Assembly: GCF_001039355.2 (NCBI RefSeq)
Contig: NW_019775775.1
Location: forward strand, 154,112-218,111
Direction: 5' to 3'
DNA from: Lingula anatina
Taxonomy: Eukaryota > Brachiopoda > Lingulata > Lingulida > Lingulidae
DNA: 64,000 nucleotides
Below the pieces are notes generated by a model, which was given only the letters and a program-made list of their open reading frames with translations, had not been told where the DNA came from and did no database searches. The position numbers and the translations under genes were made by a program. Shown here piece by piece: positions 25,298 through 39,450 of this stretch (the first letter of the stretch is position 1; every line of letters begins with the position of its first letter).

Positions 25298-28200
25298 CTG
25301 ACCTGGTGGCGAAGAAGAGAGATACTGGAGCTGTTTGTTGGAACTTGAAAACTACGTGTAAGTAAGGACGGACCTTTCGTTATACAGTATTTTCATACGA
25401 CGTTACAAAGATTAGTTACTTCGCGCTATACTAACGAATCGCCTTGACGGTGTCATGCATCTACTAGTTTAGTTTGAAAATGCTTAAATCAGCTTGATTT
25501 TTAGGGCGTTATGGCAGACTTCTGGACAATAACAAATGTTGTTTTGTGTGGTTTTCAGTTTCGTGGATGGATCAATAAAACAGTCGAGCGTGGTCGGCAC
25601 TTTGAATTTCCCGCCATTTAAATTTCCGTGTGAAACGTAGTAAGGCCGTTCAGCAGTTGTGGATTTGTATAGGTTTGAATGTATTGTGTTGTAAAATACT
25701 CTCAAGCGAAGAACTTGATTTGTTTGGTCCACTTTGATGTACACAGGTAAGCATTGTCACGTGGACTTAAAATTTGAATGATTTGGTTTGGTTTTCATGT
25801 TACTTTGAATATGAGTAATTGAAATTTTGTTCCTCATTTACTAAGCATTGTTGTTTTCAAGTAATTGATTCCTATAGCTCACTTTAATTTCGCCCACTTT
25901 GATTCAAGTTATGTTGTTTTAAGGTAATTGATTTGTTTCATCCACTTTGTCACTTCGACATTGATTTCAAATGATGGTGCTGATTTGCTTTTTATAATTT
26001 GATTTTAATGATACTTTGATTAAAATAACTGATTTGTCTGTTTCACTTTGAATTTGAGTAATTGATTTTTTTCTTTCAATTTTGAATTAAGTTATATTAT
26101 TTTATACTGAATGTCATTTTGAATTCAAGTAGTTGATTTGTTTGGTTCACTTTAAGTTAGACCAATTTGAATCCCAAGTTAATGATTTGTTTGTTAATTT
26201 GAATTTAAATTTGAAATTAAGTAATTTGTTTGTTTCATTAGTTTCAGTTTGATTAATTGATTTGTTTGGTTCACTTTGATGTAAGCAATGCCTATTTGAC
26301 TCGCTTTGAATTCAAGAAATTGATTTGTTTGTCCAACTTTGATTTCTTATGTCACTTTGAATGCAAGAAAAAGTTTTTTTCTAATATAGTTATGTAAGTA
26401 ATATCTTTTTAAATTTGAATTTGAACTCGAGTATCTGATTTGCTTAGTGTAGTTTGATATCAGTAATGTCACTTTGAATTCCTGGAATTGATTTGTTTGA
26501 TCCACTTTGATTTAAGTAATTTCAATTTGAACTCAAGTAACTGATTTGCTTAGTATAGTTTGATATCAGTTATGACACTTTGAATTCAAGTAAAAGATTT
26601 GCTTTGTATAGTTTGATATCAGTAATGTCACTTTGAAATCTTGTAATTGATTCATTTGGTCCACTTTGATTTAAGTAATGTCAATTTGAACTCGAGTAAC
26701 TGATTTGCTTAGTATAGTTCTATATTAGTAATGTCACTTTGAATTCCTGGAATTGATCATCTTTGTTGACTTAAAGTAATGTCCACTTTGAATTCCTGTA
26801 ATTGATTCATTTGGTCCACTTTGATTTAAGTAATGTCAATTTGAACAGATTTGCTTAGTATAGTTTGATATCAGTAATGTCACTTTGAACTTGAGTAACT
26901 GATTTGCTTTGTATAGTTTTATATTAGTAATGTCACTTTGAATTCCTGGAATTGATCATCTTTGTTGACTTAAAGTAATGTCTACTTTGAATTCCTGTAA
27001 TTGATTCATTTGGTCCAATTTGATTTAAGTAATGTCACTTTGAATTCTTGTAATTGATTCATTTGGTCCACTTTGATTTAAGTAATGTCAATTTGAACAG
27101 ATTTGCTTAGTATAGTTTGATTTCAGTAATGTCACTTTGAATTCTTGTAATTGATTCATTTGGTCCAATTTGATTTAAGTAATGTCACTTTGAATTCTTG
27201 TAATTGATTCATTTGGTCCACTTTGATTTAAGTAATTTTACTTTAAATTCTTGTAATTGATTCATTTGGTCCACTTTGATTTAAGTAATGTCTTTTTGAA
27301 TTCAAGTAACTGATATGCTTAGTATAGTTTGATATCAGTAATGTCATTTTGAATTCCTGGAATTGATAATCTTTGACTTTAAGTAATATCTACTTTGAAT
27401 TCCTGTAATTGATTCATTGGTCCACTTTGATTTAAGTAATGTCAATTTGAACTCCAGTAACCGATTTGATTAGTATAGTTTTATATCAGTAATGTCACTT
27501 TGAATTCCTTGAATTGATCATCTTTGTTGACTTAAATAATGTCCACTTTGAATTCCTGTAATTGATGCATTTGGTCCACTTTGATAAGTAATGTCACTTT
27601 GAATTCTTCTAATTGATTTGCTTAGTATAGTTTGATTTCAGTAATGTCACTTTGAATTCTTGTAATTGATTCATTTGGTCCACTTTGATTTCAGTAATGT
27701 CACTTTGAATTCTTGTAATTGATTCATTTGGTCCACTTTGATTTAAGTAATGTCACTTTGAATTCTTGTAATTGATTTGCTTAGTATAGTTTGATTTAAC
27801 TAATGTCACTGTGAATTCCGTTAATTGTTTGTTTCACTTCTATTTCAGTACCACCACTTTCATTTCATGCAATTGATCTGCTTGGTCCACTTTGATTTGA
27901 GCAATTTCACCTTGAATTCAGGTAATTGGTTTGTTTATCATAATTGATACATGTAAAGTCAAGTAACTGATTTGCTAAGTATTGTTTGATATCAGTAATG
28001 TCACTTTGAATTCAAGTAACTGATTTGCTTAGTATAGTTTGATATCAGTAATGTCTCTTTGAATTCAAGTAACTGATTTGCTTAGTATAGTTTGATATCA
28101 GTAAAGTCATTTTGAATTCCTGGAATTGATAATCTTTGTTGACTTTAAGTAATACCTACTTTGAATTCCTGTAATTGATTCATTGGTCCACTTTGATTTA

Positions 28201-31200
28201 AGTAATGTCAATTTGAACTTGAGTAACTGATTTGCTTAGTATAGTTTGATATCAGTAATGTCACTTTGAATTCTTGTAATTTATTCATTTGGTCCACTTT
28301 GATTTAAGTAATTTTACTTAAAATTCTTGTAATTGATTCATTTGGTCCACTTTGATTTAAGTAATGTCAATTTGAACTCAAGTAACCGATTTGCTTAGTA
28401 TAGTTTTATATCAGTAATGTCACTTTGAATTCTTGTTATTGATTCATTTGGTCCACTTTGATTTAAGTAATGTCACTTTGAATTCTTGTAATTGATTTGC
28501 TTAGTATAGTTTGATATCAGTAATGCAATTTTGAATTTGTGTAATTGATCATCTTTGTTGACATTAAGTTATGTTCACTTTAAGTAATGTCAATTTGATT
28601 TCAAGTAACTGATTTGCTTAGTATAGTTTGATATGAGTAATGTCACTTTGGATTAAAGAAACTGATTATGTTAGTATAGTTTGATTTAACTAATGTCACT
28701 GTGAATTCCATTAATTGTTTCACTTCAATTTCAGTACTGCCACTTTCATTTCATGCAATTGATCTGCTTGGGTCCACTTTGATTTGAGCAATTTCACCTT
28801 GAATTCAGGTAATTGGTTTGTTTATCATAATTGATACATGTAAAGTCAAGTAATGATTTGCTAAGTATTGTTTGAAATCGGTAATGGCACTTTGAATTCA
28901 AGTAACTGATTTGCTTAGTATAGTTTGATATCAGTAATGTCTCTTTGAATTCAAGTAACCGATTTGCTTAGTATAGTTTGATATCAGTAATGTCTCTTTG
29001 AATTCAAGTAACTGATTTGCCTAGTTGAGTTTGATATCAGTAATGTCACTTTGAATTCCTGTAATTGATCATCTTTGTTGACTTTAAGTAATGTCCACTT
29101 TGATTTAAGTAATGTCAATTTGAACTTGAGTAACTGATTTGCTAAGTATAGTTTGATATCAGTAATGTCACTTTGAATTCCTGTAATTGATTTGCTTAGT
29201 ATAGTTTGATATGAGTAATGTCACTTTGGATTAAAGAAACCGATTATGTTAGTATAGTTTGATTTAACAAATGTCACTGTGAATTCCATTAATTGTTTGT
29301 TTTACTTCAATTTCAGTACTGTCATTTTCTTTTCATGCAATTGATCTGCTTGGTCCACTTTGATTTGAGCAATTTCACCTTGAATTCAGGTAATTGGTTT
29401 GTTTATCATAATTGATACAATTAAAGTCAAGTAACTGATTTGCTTAGTATAGTTTGATATCAGTAATGTCACTTTGAATTCCTGTGATTGATCTGTTTGG
29501 TCCACTTTGATTTAAGTAATGTCTCTTTAAATTCCTGTTATTGATCATCTTTGTTGACTTTAAGTAATGTCAATTTCATTCCAAGTTACTGATTTGCTTA
29601 GTATAGTTTGATTTCAGTAATGTCACTTTGAATTCCTGTGATTGATCTGTTTGGTCCACTTTGATTTAAGTAATGTCTCTTTAAATTCCTGTTATTGATC
29701 ATCTTTGTTGACTTTAAGTAATGTCCACTTTGATTTAAGTAATGTCAGTTTGAATTCTTGTAATTGATTCATTTGGTCCACTTTCATTTAAGTAATGTCA
29801 CTTTGAATTCAAGTAACTGATTTGCTTAGTTTGATATCAGTAATGTCATTTTGAATTCCTGTAATTGATTCACTTGGTCCACTTTGATTTTAGTAATGTC
29901 ACTTTGAATTATTGTAATTGATTAATTTGGTCCACTATGATTTAAGTAATGTCACTTTGAATTCTTGTAATTGATTTGCTTAGTATAGTTTGATTTGAGT
30001 AATGTCCACTTTGATTTAAATAATGTCAATTTGAACTTAGAGTAACTGATTTGCTTAGTATAGTTTGATATCAGTAATGTCACTTTGAATTCAAGTAACT
30101 GATTTGCTTAGTATAGTTTGATATCAGTAATGTTGACTCTGAATTCCTGTAATTGATCATCTTTGTTGACTTTAAGTAATGTCAATTTCATGTCAAGAAA
30201 CCGATTTGCTTAAGTATAGTTTGATTTAACTAATGTCACTGTGAATTCCATTAATTGTTTCATTTCAATTTCAGTATCGTCACTTTCATTTCATGCAATT
30301 GATCTGCTTGGTCCACTTTGATTTGAGCAATTTCACATTGAATTCAGGTAATTGGTTTGTTTATTATAATCTGATACAAGTAAAGTCAAGTAACCGATTT
30401 TCTTTATTAAAGTTTAATATCAGTAACGTCACTTTGAATTCAAGTAACTGATTTGCTTAGTTTGATATCAGTAATGTCACTTTGAATTTCTGTAATTGAT
30501 CATCTTTGTTGACTTTAATTTAAATAGTGTCCACTTTCATTTAAGTAATGTCACTTTGAATTCAAGTAACTGATTTGCTTAGTAAAGTTTGATATCAGTA
30601 ATGTCACTTTGAATTCCTGTAATTGATTTGTTTGGTCCACTGATTTAAGTAATGTCAGTTTGAATTCTTGTAATTGATTCATTTGGTCCACTTTGATTTA
30701 AGTTATGTCAGTTTGAATTCTTGTAATTGATTCATTTGGTCCACTTTGATTTAAGCTATGTCACTTTGAATTCTTGTAATTGATTCATTTGGTCCACTTT
30801 GATTTAAGTTATGTCAGTTTGAATTCTTGTAATTGATTCATTTGGTCCACTTTGATTTTAGTAATGTCAATTTGAACTCGAGTAACTGATTTGCTTAGTA
30901 TAGTTTGATATCAGTAATGTCACTTTGAATTCAAGTAACTGATTTGCTTAGTATAGTTTGATATCAGTAATGTCACTTTGAATTCTTGTAATTGATTCAT
31001 TTGGTCCACTTTGATTTTAGTAATGTCAATTTGAACTCGAGTAACTGATTTGCTTAGTATAGTTTGATATCAGTAATGTCCACTTTGATTTAAATAATGT
31101 CAATTTGAACTTGAGAAACTGATTTGCTTAGTATAGTTTGATATCAGTAATGTCATTTTGAATTTATGTTATTGATTGGTTTGGTCCACTTTGATTTAAG

Positions 31201-32045
31201 TAATCTCTTTGAATTCCTGTAATTGATCAGCTTTGTCAACTTTGATTTAAGTAACGTCCACTTTGATTTCAGTCATATCACTTTGAATTCAAGTAACTGA
31301 TTTGCTTAGTAAAGTTTGATATCAGTAATGTTAATTTGAATTCCTGTAATTGACCAGCTTTGTTGACTTGGATTTAAGTAATGTCAATTTGAACTAGAGT
31401 AACTGATTTGCTTACTTTGTATTCCAAAAATTAATTTGTTTGGTCCACTTTGTTTTCAGTACCATCACTTTCAATTCAAATGATTGATGTGATTGATTTG
31501 GGCAATTTCGCTTTGAATTCAGGTAATTGATTTGTTTATCATAGTTAGGTAATAGTAATGTAATTTGAATTTAAGAAATTGATCTGTTTAGCATACATTG
31601 ACCTTAGTAATCACTATCAAGTAATTTATTTCTTTGGTTCACTTTGATTGCAGTAATTTCACTCTGAATCAAGGAATTGATTCGTTTGGTTCTCTTTGAT
31701 TTAAAAACTGTCGCAGTTTTTGTTTTGAATTCTCCTTTTCAATATTCCAGTCTGTACTTTGATTTAAGATAACTAATTATGACATTTGATAAGATGGAGT
31801 TGTCTGGTTGCATATAATAATAATAAAAGAAAATTATATAAAGGCACAATACATACGTATGTAGTGACAAAGCTTTAATTTTATCTTCCTCAGGTTCCTG
31901 GCACAATACTGGACTATAGGAATACTGTTACTGAAGATGCTGGCCTTGAATGCATAAAAAATGGGGCATTAGCATCTGGTGGACGCTGGCGATTGCAATT
32001 ATTCTTCTTCGTTGAGTGCATCGGCATGTAGAGTGTGGTTTATGG
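25294..32045 (+). ncRNA. Putative spliced transcript with satellite-filled intron
   Basis: Exon 1 (25294-25357) comes from a TATA/Inr promoter and ends at GTAAGT. The only good downstream acceptor before the next repeats that I see is TTTATCTTCCTCAG, ending 31893. It would join an exon beginning GTTCCTGGCACAATACTGG. That exon stays open in one frame for about 45 codons to TAG near 32031, but exon 1 has no ATG, so a noncoding RNA or an undetected start are both possible. The roughly 6.5-kb intron is almost all satellite. The 3' end is not determined and the end coordinate is approximate. Confidence 0.3.
25830..31760 (+). repeat. ~6-kb satellite array of ~53-bp monomers
   Basis: Over 100 diverged monomers share AAGTAATGTCACTTTGAATTC. 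Two main types alternate: one with ATTCATTTGGTCCACTTTGA and one with TTTGCTTAGTATAGTTTGAT, both 53 bases. A third, shorter type carries GATCATCTTTGTTGACTT. Runs of the same type and longer repeated blocks (for example the block with CATTTCATGCAATTGATCTG, seen near 27860, 28750, 29330 and 30290) show higher-order organisation. The edges are more diverged than the centre. A related short array lies at 50340-51220. Confidence 0.95.
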
Positions 32046-32449
32046 ATAGCTGGATGGTAGACTACATCTTAGGTAGTCAACTACCATCGAATTAGGTCAA
32101 GCTTCTTGATGGCAGAAAAGAACAAGATAACCTAGGATTACCAAAGACTGTATATATACTTGTATGAGAAAAGCTATAAAGACACTGTTAAGATGTTTTT
32201 TAAAAAAATGCTCTAATTCTTTTAGCAGCCTGGACATAAGTAAGACTGGATTTTTAAGACATACATTTATGTATTGTAGTCATTCTCTGCTGCTAGGTTA
32301 ATTGGTCATTGTATATTTATATTTTATTTATATTTATATGTAGTCAACAGTAATTGTAGTATATCATATTAAGTATAGTAATCTTTAAGTTCAAATTTAA
32401 TTTAAATTTAAACTTTAATTAGATGTCTGAAAAGAAAAAAACCAACAAA

Positions 32450-33420
32450 CATTGTCTAAAAAAGAACTACATGATTTGACACTAAATTCTCAATATAAGT
32501 TCTACAAAACTAAATGTCAAAATCAAATAAAATATTAACACGATAAAACATAAAAAAAAACTACATAATTTGACACTATAAATGCTCAATACAACTGACA
32601 TTATAATGAGCTACAAAATGCCAAAAGCAAAATTTTGACACAAACTAAAAAATGCAAAGGGTACTATGATTTGACACTATAATTCTCAATACAACTAACA
32701 TTATAAAAAGCTACAAAACCAAATGACAAAACCAAAATAAATTTTAACACAAAACTAAATGACTAAAAAACTACATGACTAAAAAAAATAAAAAGAAAAA
32801 AGTGCTACATTATATGACACAAAACACTCTCAATATAACTGATATTATAAAATAACGTGCCAAAACCAAATCAAATTTTAACACCAAACTTAAAAAAAAG
32901 AAAACACTACATGATATGACACTGTAAACTCTCAATATAACTAACATTATAAAAAGCTATAATTATAAAATGCCACAACCAAATAAAATTTAAAAAAGCT
33001 AAAAAAAAAAAAGCTGCAATTATAATATGCCAAAATCAAATCAAATTTTAACACAAAACTTAAAAAGAAAAAAAGTGCTACATGATTTTACACTATAAAT
33101 TTTCAATATAACTGACATTATAATAAGCTACAATTATAAAATGCCACAACCAAATAAAATTTTAGCACAATAAAACTAAAAAAAGGGACTAAATGATGTG
33201 ACACTAAAAATTCTCAATACAACTAACATTATAAAAATCTACATAACCAAATGCCAAAACCAAATAAAATTTTAACAAAGCTAAAAAAAGGACTACATGA
33301 TGTGACACTATAAATTCTCAATACAATTAACATTATAAAAAGCTACAAAACTGAATCGAATTTTAACAAAAAAAAAATGCTACATGATATAATACAATAA
33401 AACTATTCCAAATGAAGAAC
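32450..33420 (+). repeat. AT-rich minisatellite, ~105-120 bp period
   Basis: About nine diverged units, each carrying CTACATGATTTGACACTATA-like sequence, TCTCAATACAACTGACATTA, and CCAAAACCAAATAAAATTTT. It is distinct from the 53-bp satellite just upstream. Confidence 0.85.
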
Positions 33421-33429
33421 TACATATAA

Positions 33430-34880
33430 CTTGATATAGCTTACTCCATTAAATAAACCATGAAATGTCTATTAAAATCTGCAATAAAATGACATTAAAA
33501 TGAAAAAACAAAAAAAAAAAAAAAAAACAATACAACCTTTGCTTGTTAAGAGATGGGTAAAGGATGGGTGTGTGGGGTCTTTGGAGCCTTTAAAAATAAT
33601 ACATATTATTGTTCAAACAATGCCCAAATTAAAAACGAATGCACTCAACCCAATAAATAGATGTCTGGACCAAATTCTTTACAACAATTAAATGATCATT
33701 GAACATCCTAAAACATGGCAAAAATAGTATAAAGTTATATTGTTCTTGTATAATGTTTTGTTGTTGTTTTTGCAGTTTATTTAAATTAATGATGTATTTT
33801 TCATAATTCATTTTTCTCATTTGTTCTCAAAGTAATATTTGAAATCAACTTTATTATTTGTAAAGACTTATTTTATATGGGCATTTATTTTAGAGCCAAT
33901 AAACATGTATTATCCATCACTGTCACACTCGAATCTTGTGATGATTACTTGTTAAGAATTGGTTGTAATTGAATGGCTATATACTTTTGAATATACAAGT
34001 TAATGTGTGTTCATCAAAGATTGTTTATGCATGAGTTTTAAAACCCATCTCTCCAGTATCTGACAAATTATTTGGGATGATAAATAATTTAACCAAATGT
34101 TGAATTTAAATATGTTAAATTTATTTGGTAACACTGGTTACAATATTCCAATAATAATTAAAGGTGCACAATGAAGGCAATGTCTTTTTTTTGAGTTCAT
34201 GCTGTAAATGGCACTTAAAATTCCATAATTTTTTTCACAGATGAGTGCTTGAGAAGATAGTGAAGTTTGATAGGGGTCATAATATTCACCCTAGTAAATT
34301 TCTGCATTATGTGCATCAGTACAACCTCTCAATGATAGATTCCCGAATCAATACACCCTCATTAAATCACACGTGTGTCAGTATTTGGAAAAAAAAAAGT
34401 AAAGAAACTGAAGACATATTGGACATGCATTTTATTCAAACTGATCAACAAATAATAATGGGATATGTTGTCTTGTCAGAAAAGTTTTCCAGTTTACGGT
34501 TCTATTTTATTATTATTATTATTATGATTGTTGTCGTAACTGTTTCTTTTTTTTTTTTTTTTTTTTTGGGGGGGGGGGGGTATAACCAAAAACGTGAGGT
34601 AGGTCAAATAATGACCCAATATTTTTCCCTCCAAAAATCACCCTACTGCGCTGAATCAAGTTCAGTATAAGTTCCACAAGCAACATGATTATACAAAGAT
34701 TTCCAGGTGGTGAAACAGTTTCGTACAAATTTCTCACAAGAATGGCTGATATAATCTTGAAACTGCAAATTAAGCTTTTGCCTGAAAACACAGCTACTAC
34801 ATTATCTGAAAGTTTGTAGAGAAGGAATTTAAGAAAAATTAATGACATACAATATAATATTGCTTCTAATTATTATTATT
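33430..34880. other. AT-rich sequence upstream of the NOL10-like gene
   Basis: It contains poly(A), poly(T)/poly(G) and TTA microsatellite tracts (34510-34580, 34868-34887). The 5' exons expected for a NOL10 gene were not found here. Confidence 0.4.
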
Positions 34881-36581
34881 ATTATTAAGATATAAGGAGG
34901 AGAATCAATTTGATACAGGACTTTGAGATGCCCACTGTGAGCACCAATGTTGCAGTTACTCCAGATAAACAGTATATATTTGCAGCAGGTAAAACCATAT
35001 TTCATTACAAGACTAGAAAAAAAGGAGCATTGCTCTGCTCAAAAATTTTAGAGTAATTCAATAATATTTAACCTTTGCAGTTTAAGTTAACTTTCTTTTA
35101 AATGTAAATCTACAACTTTAATCTTGATGTCTGTATTTTGATTGGTTTACCTAATACTTAAGTGTAGCATCTAGATTGTTGTGTGGAATACTTTTTAAGT
35201 ATTTTGGCTAAATTATTTATTTTACATAGTCACTGATTTCTAAATAAACTACCAGTTACTGAGAAAACTAGACATTTAGATTATAGAAGACATGGTTTGA
35301 TATCTCCAGGTATACTATCCCACATTATAATGCATAAATGAATATTATCTTAGTATTTTTAAAGCTTTTTAACTACAAAATTTGCATGTTTTTATTTAAA
35401 ATAGCCAGTGTAGTATGTTGTTTCTTGCAAAGTTGGTGGAGTATACAGGTGCATAATAATTGACATTTTCTTTCAGTCCAGAAATTTTCAGACTAAATCT
35501 GGAGCTGGGGAGATTCATGTCGCCCTTGAAGACAAATGCTGTGTGAGTGCATGACCAGTGGTCAAAACTTTAAAAAGAAGTTTTTCATGTCAAAGTTACT
35601 TATTAAAATAGCCAGTTATCTATATTTTAGTTATATGGACTGCTTAATGGAGATCTGGTCATTCATGGTAAATATTTCACAACATGCCCTGTTTTTTTTC
35701 AATTCCTATGTTTTTTTAACAGCTCATTTTACGTTTGAAGCCAAAGTCACACACTTTTGGTCATTATGTTTCTGATTGAAATTATTGAAAGTTGTACATG
35801 AATTTTTAATGTTCTACAGGAAACTGAATTGCTGTGATATCAATCCTCATCATGGTTTGTTCACTTGTGGGACAACAGAAGTATGTTTGTTGTATGTTTT
35901 TCCTTAAATTTAATTGAAATGTTAACTTTTTACAGTTACTACTGAAAGAATTTTAACTCTGTTATAAGTTTTTAGTAATAGTTAAAATTAGAATGGTTTA
36001 ATTTTTAGTCAAGCTTTGAAATTAAATGATAATAATTTTAGTGGAACCCAATCTGACATTATTTTTTATCAAAAGGGCAAAGTTGAGTGTTGGGACCCAA
36101 GAAACCAAGTTGGTCAGCTAGATTGTGCCATTGGAAGCATAGTTCAGGAGCTTGAGTAGGTGCAAACACAGCAGCATAATTGGAATATTATGTTTAAATG
36201 TGATAAAATTACAATGAAAAATTAAAAAGATATTTACTCTCAAAGCATGGCTGCTTTTTTCCCCATTGTGTGCTTCTCTTATTTGTGGAGGCTAAATTTT
36301 ATTATATTAGTTTGAATGTTATTTTGGAGGTGTAATTTCCTGTTAATCCTGAACGTAAGATTGTTATTTTGACCTGTTGTTTTTAACCAAAAATTTAAGA
36401 TGGTGAAGTGTTTTTCAGATTAGAGGGTGTTCCAGAAATAACTTCCCTGAAGTATAGAGATGCATTGACTCTTGCAGTGGGCACATCTGCTGGACATGTA
36501 AGGATCTTGTTTCTTATGAATTTTGAAATGATCAAATAATCCTTGTATTGTAACTTGGTACAAAGTTTACCAGGTCAACAA

Positions 36582-36751
36582 CAGGGGCAGATTAAGGGCG
36601 TCTTCTGGGTCTTCCGGAAGACGGTTAGATTTTCAAGTTTACATTGAAGGGTATCTATTTTTTTTTCTTTCGGAAGACGGTCAAAAATGGAGGATGAATC
36701 AACAAAGTTAATTTGGAAGACTGTCAGAAAATAACTCTGGATCCACCCCTG
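36582..36751. mobile_element. Small MITE with CAGGGG ends in a NOL10-like intron
   Basis: 170 bases starting CAGGGGCAGAT and ending ATCCACCCCTG, with AACAA immediately on both sides (36577-36581 and 36752-36756). The interior repeats a CGGAAGACGGT motif twice. The ends resemble hAT-type MITEs, but a five-base duplication is not the usual eight. Confidence 0.65.
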
Positions 36752-38517
36752 AACAAAGAGAAAAGTGATTTCTTTCAATTATAAATATATTGTAGAAATA
36801 GTTGCCTTATGTTCACATAAATTATATTGTGTCACATTAAAAATAATTTTGTTTAATGCTTTTTACTTTTGGAACCTGGTATTGTGTTGATGTTGTATTA
36901 TGTCTATGGAGAGGGTTTAGGGAACATTGTTGCTCTCACTTTAGTTACCTGGATTCTTATTGCACTACTATTGGGAATTGGTCTATTTTGGGTATCTTTT
37001 CAAGATTAGAACCCACTGATGAGTTGTGCTCTAGACATAAATGATACTATAAAGATATAGTAGTTAAATAGAGATAATTTGTCCACTTGTCATTAACAAC
37101 ATTTTGTTTCATTCCCCATGTGTTGCCCATGTCTGCAAGTTCAGATTTTACTCTCCGCTGTCAGTTATGGTAATGTCAAAAAATAACAAAGTGCCATTCA
37201 CCCATGTTTAGCACTTTTTTTTTCAGATCTTTTTGTGTGATATAAGATCTGACAAGCCCCTTTTGGTAAAGGACCTGCCTATTAAGTCTATTGTTTTCCA
37301 TGAAGGCCTAGATGTGGTACGTAGTCTCCATAGACAGCAAAATTCTCAAACTCAGGCACAGAGACAATGTAAGTTAAACTAGATATTCATAACAATACAC
37401 AGTTTGTTGAAACACTCATTTAAGATAACTGGATTCAATGTTATTTGGCTTTTCTGATGAAATGTCTCAAATTTAAACAATTCATTATTCAGTGAGACTG
37501 TTATGCCTTTCAGACATTTCATGAATTAGGATAATTTATGATATTGGTTAAAGTGTAGGTACATGTAGGAACATTGCATTTATTTTCTAAAGGTTACGCA
37601 TCATACAACTGTATGTAATAATTTTGAGTATTGCAATTTCAGGGTAAACCTTTTACTTCCATTGAGCCTGGTGTAAAACTGAATGACCTGTGTGTTTTCC
37701 CAGACTCTGGACTGTTGCTTATGGCCAACGAGGCTCCTAAAGTGCTCACATACTATACACTTGTAAGTAAACTGTTTGTGTTAGAACTGTACATCAGCTT
37801 CTGGAAATGGATTAATTTTTTTTTTTTTTTTTTTTTTGTTACGTTCACAAGTTTTGCAAACAAATTTGCTGGTAGTTAAAGATAAACAGGAAGTTTCTTG
37901 GCAATTTCATCTTGAAAAGAATTGGGTCTAGAAAAATGTTATCATAAAATTTTAAAATAATTTAAAAATTGTCTTGATTGCTGATGAAGCAGGTAATTGT
38001 GGTGTGAGAATAAATTTATACTGGAAAATTTATCCTGAATGCTGATGAAGAGGGCAGTTTTAGTGTGAGAATAAAATTTAAGTGGGTCTTCAAATTATTA
38101 AAAGAATGCATTCAATTTTCATCACTTATACAGTCACTGGGCCCTGCGCCTAAATGGTGCTTCTTCCTGAACAATCTTACAGAAGAATAAGAAGAAATGG
38201 ATGTTCCTCAAGGTAATTAATTGTCTGTATTTATGTGCTTACAATGTGCATTGTTAACATATTAGTATGTAACAAAGTACTGCCAGAAAGTTAATTTTAG
38301 CTGACATTTAAAAACAAAAACATTTACTTCAATTCAATTCATTCAGCATCATTAGCTCCAAATCAGTGACAGGAAATGAAAATTGCCTTATAACAAATGC
38401 ATAATTTAAAAGAAATATTGTGAAGATCATGTGTTGAATAATTACTGTTGCACAAGGTAACATTTCCCTAAGAAAAAGTTTGCTTGAATATTTAACGTAA
38501 TTATTTGCAAGTATCCT

Positions 38518-39450
38518 CAGATATGGCGATTTGTATGACCAAGGCGGCTGCTCATTCCCTTGGTTCTGTAAATTATCTGCTTTAAAAGTGCTCTGTGTGA
38601 ACCGACAATCTCATCGTGCAACCTAAAATTGTTTCTAAGGTGCCCCATATCAAATGATAGTCAAGTGTTTTCCGGATTAATTATTCCTTTATTTGATCTG
38701 GTTCAGATTTTTCATCAAAAACTACCATTGGTGTTTTGGCACCAGTGTGGTATCCACTCCAAATACTGATGCTGTTAATGACCCTAGTCACTTTAGAAGT
38801 GGCACACACCTTGTTGTAGGCCTCCTCAGGATGTCTGTAAACTCTGTTTTGACCAGTTAAGGAGTACATGTGAAATTTGAGCTCAATAAAGAATGCCACA
38901 CGGTTTCAGAGTCCTACCCAAAAACAGTCATGGTCCTCAATTCATAATAGAAACAGACAACACTGTTTTGCTGTTTACAGTGGCTTCTTCAGAGGTTGTC
39001 TGGTATCCTAACCTGCTGAAACCAGTACGGTGTTCGCTAAGAGCCTCGAAAAATGCATTTTGGTGACAATTTGCCCCTCATTCTGAATGAACTGGTTGGC
39101 TTTTGTTTAGTTGCAGAGCATATCCAGAAGGACAGTGAGTCCTGTACCCTGGTGGAAAGACGTCGATACATTGGGCGTGGCCTCTCTGTAGGTACATCAG
39201 TCTGGGCATAACTCTATAAAACTGTGTGGACCATTCCGTTTGACAAAATGATCTGGTTGTCAATGTCTGTCTTTTTCGCACCATTCTAGCACAGATGAAA
39301 AAATTTGTAAAACACTGTTTAACTCATTTTATGCACTGCAAAACTGACCACTTGCATGCAAAATTTCAAATTCTGCGATGCTGTAGTTGCCGACATATGG
39401 ATGCTTTTTTGACAGAACCGTGCTTAGCCAAAGCCAAGCTTTGGTTTTTG
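38518..39450 (-). repeat. ~930-bp dispersed repeat, copy 2 (inverted)
   Basis: Reverse-complement match of 20541-21470. It lies exactly where the central NOL10 exons are missing (between 38212 and 39727). The TA-flanked inverted repeats seen around copy 1 were not found here. Confidence 0.75.

Noticed and set aside
25830-31760. Satellite considered as a CRISPR-like array
   Set aside because: Monomers are contiguous and diverged with no constant repeat/unique spacer pattern, and the DNA is animal.
34245-34440. Plus-strand open frame after a TTTTTTCACAG acceptor, upstream of the NOL10-like gene
   Set aside because: It does not match the missing NOL10 exons and has no other family or splice support.
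36856-37044. Open frame in a NOL10-like intron
   Set aside because: No homology and no splice context; lies between two recognised exons.
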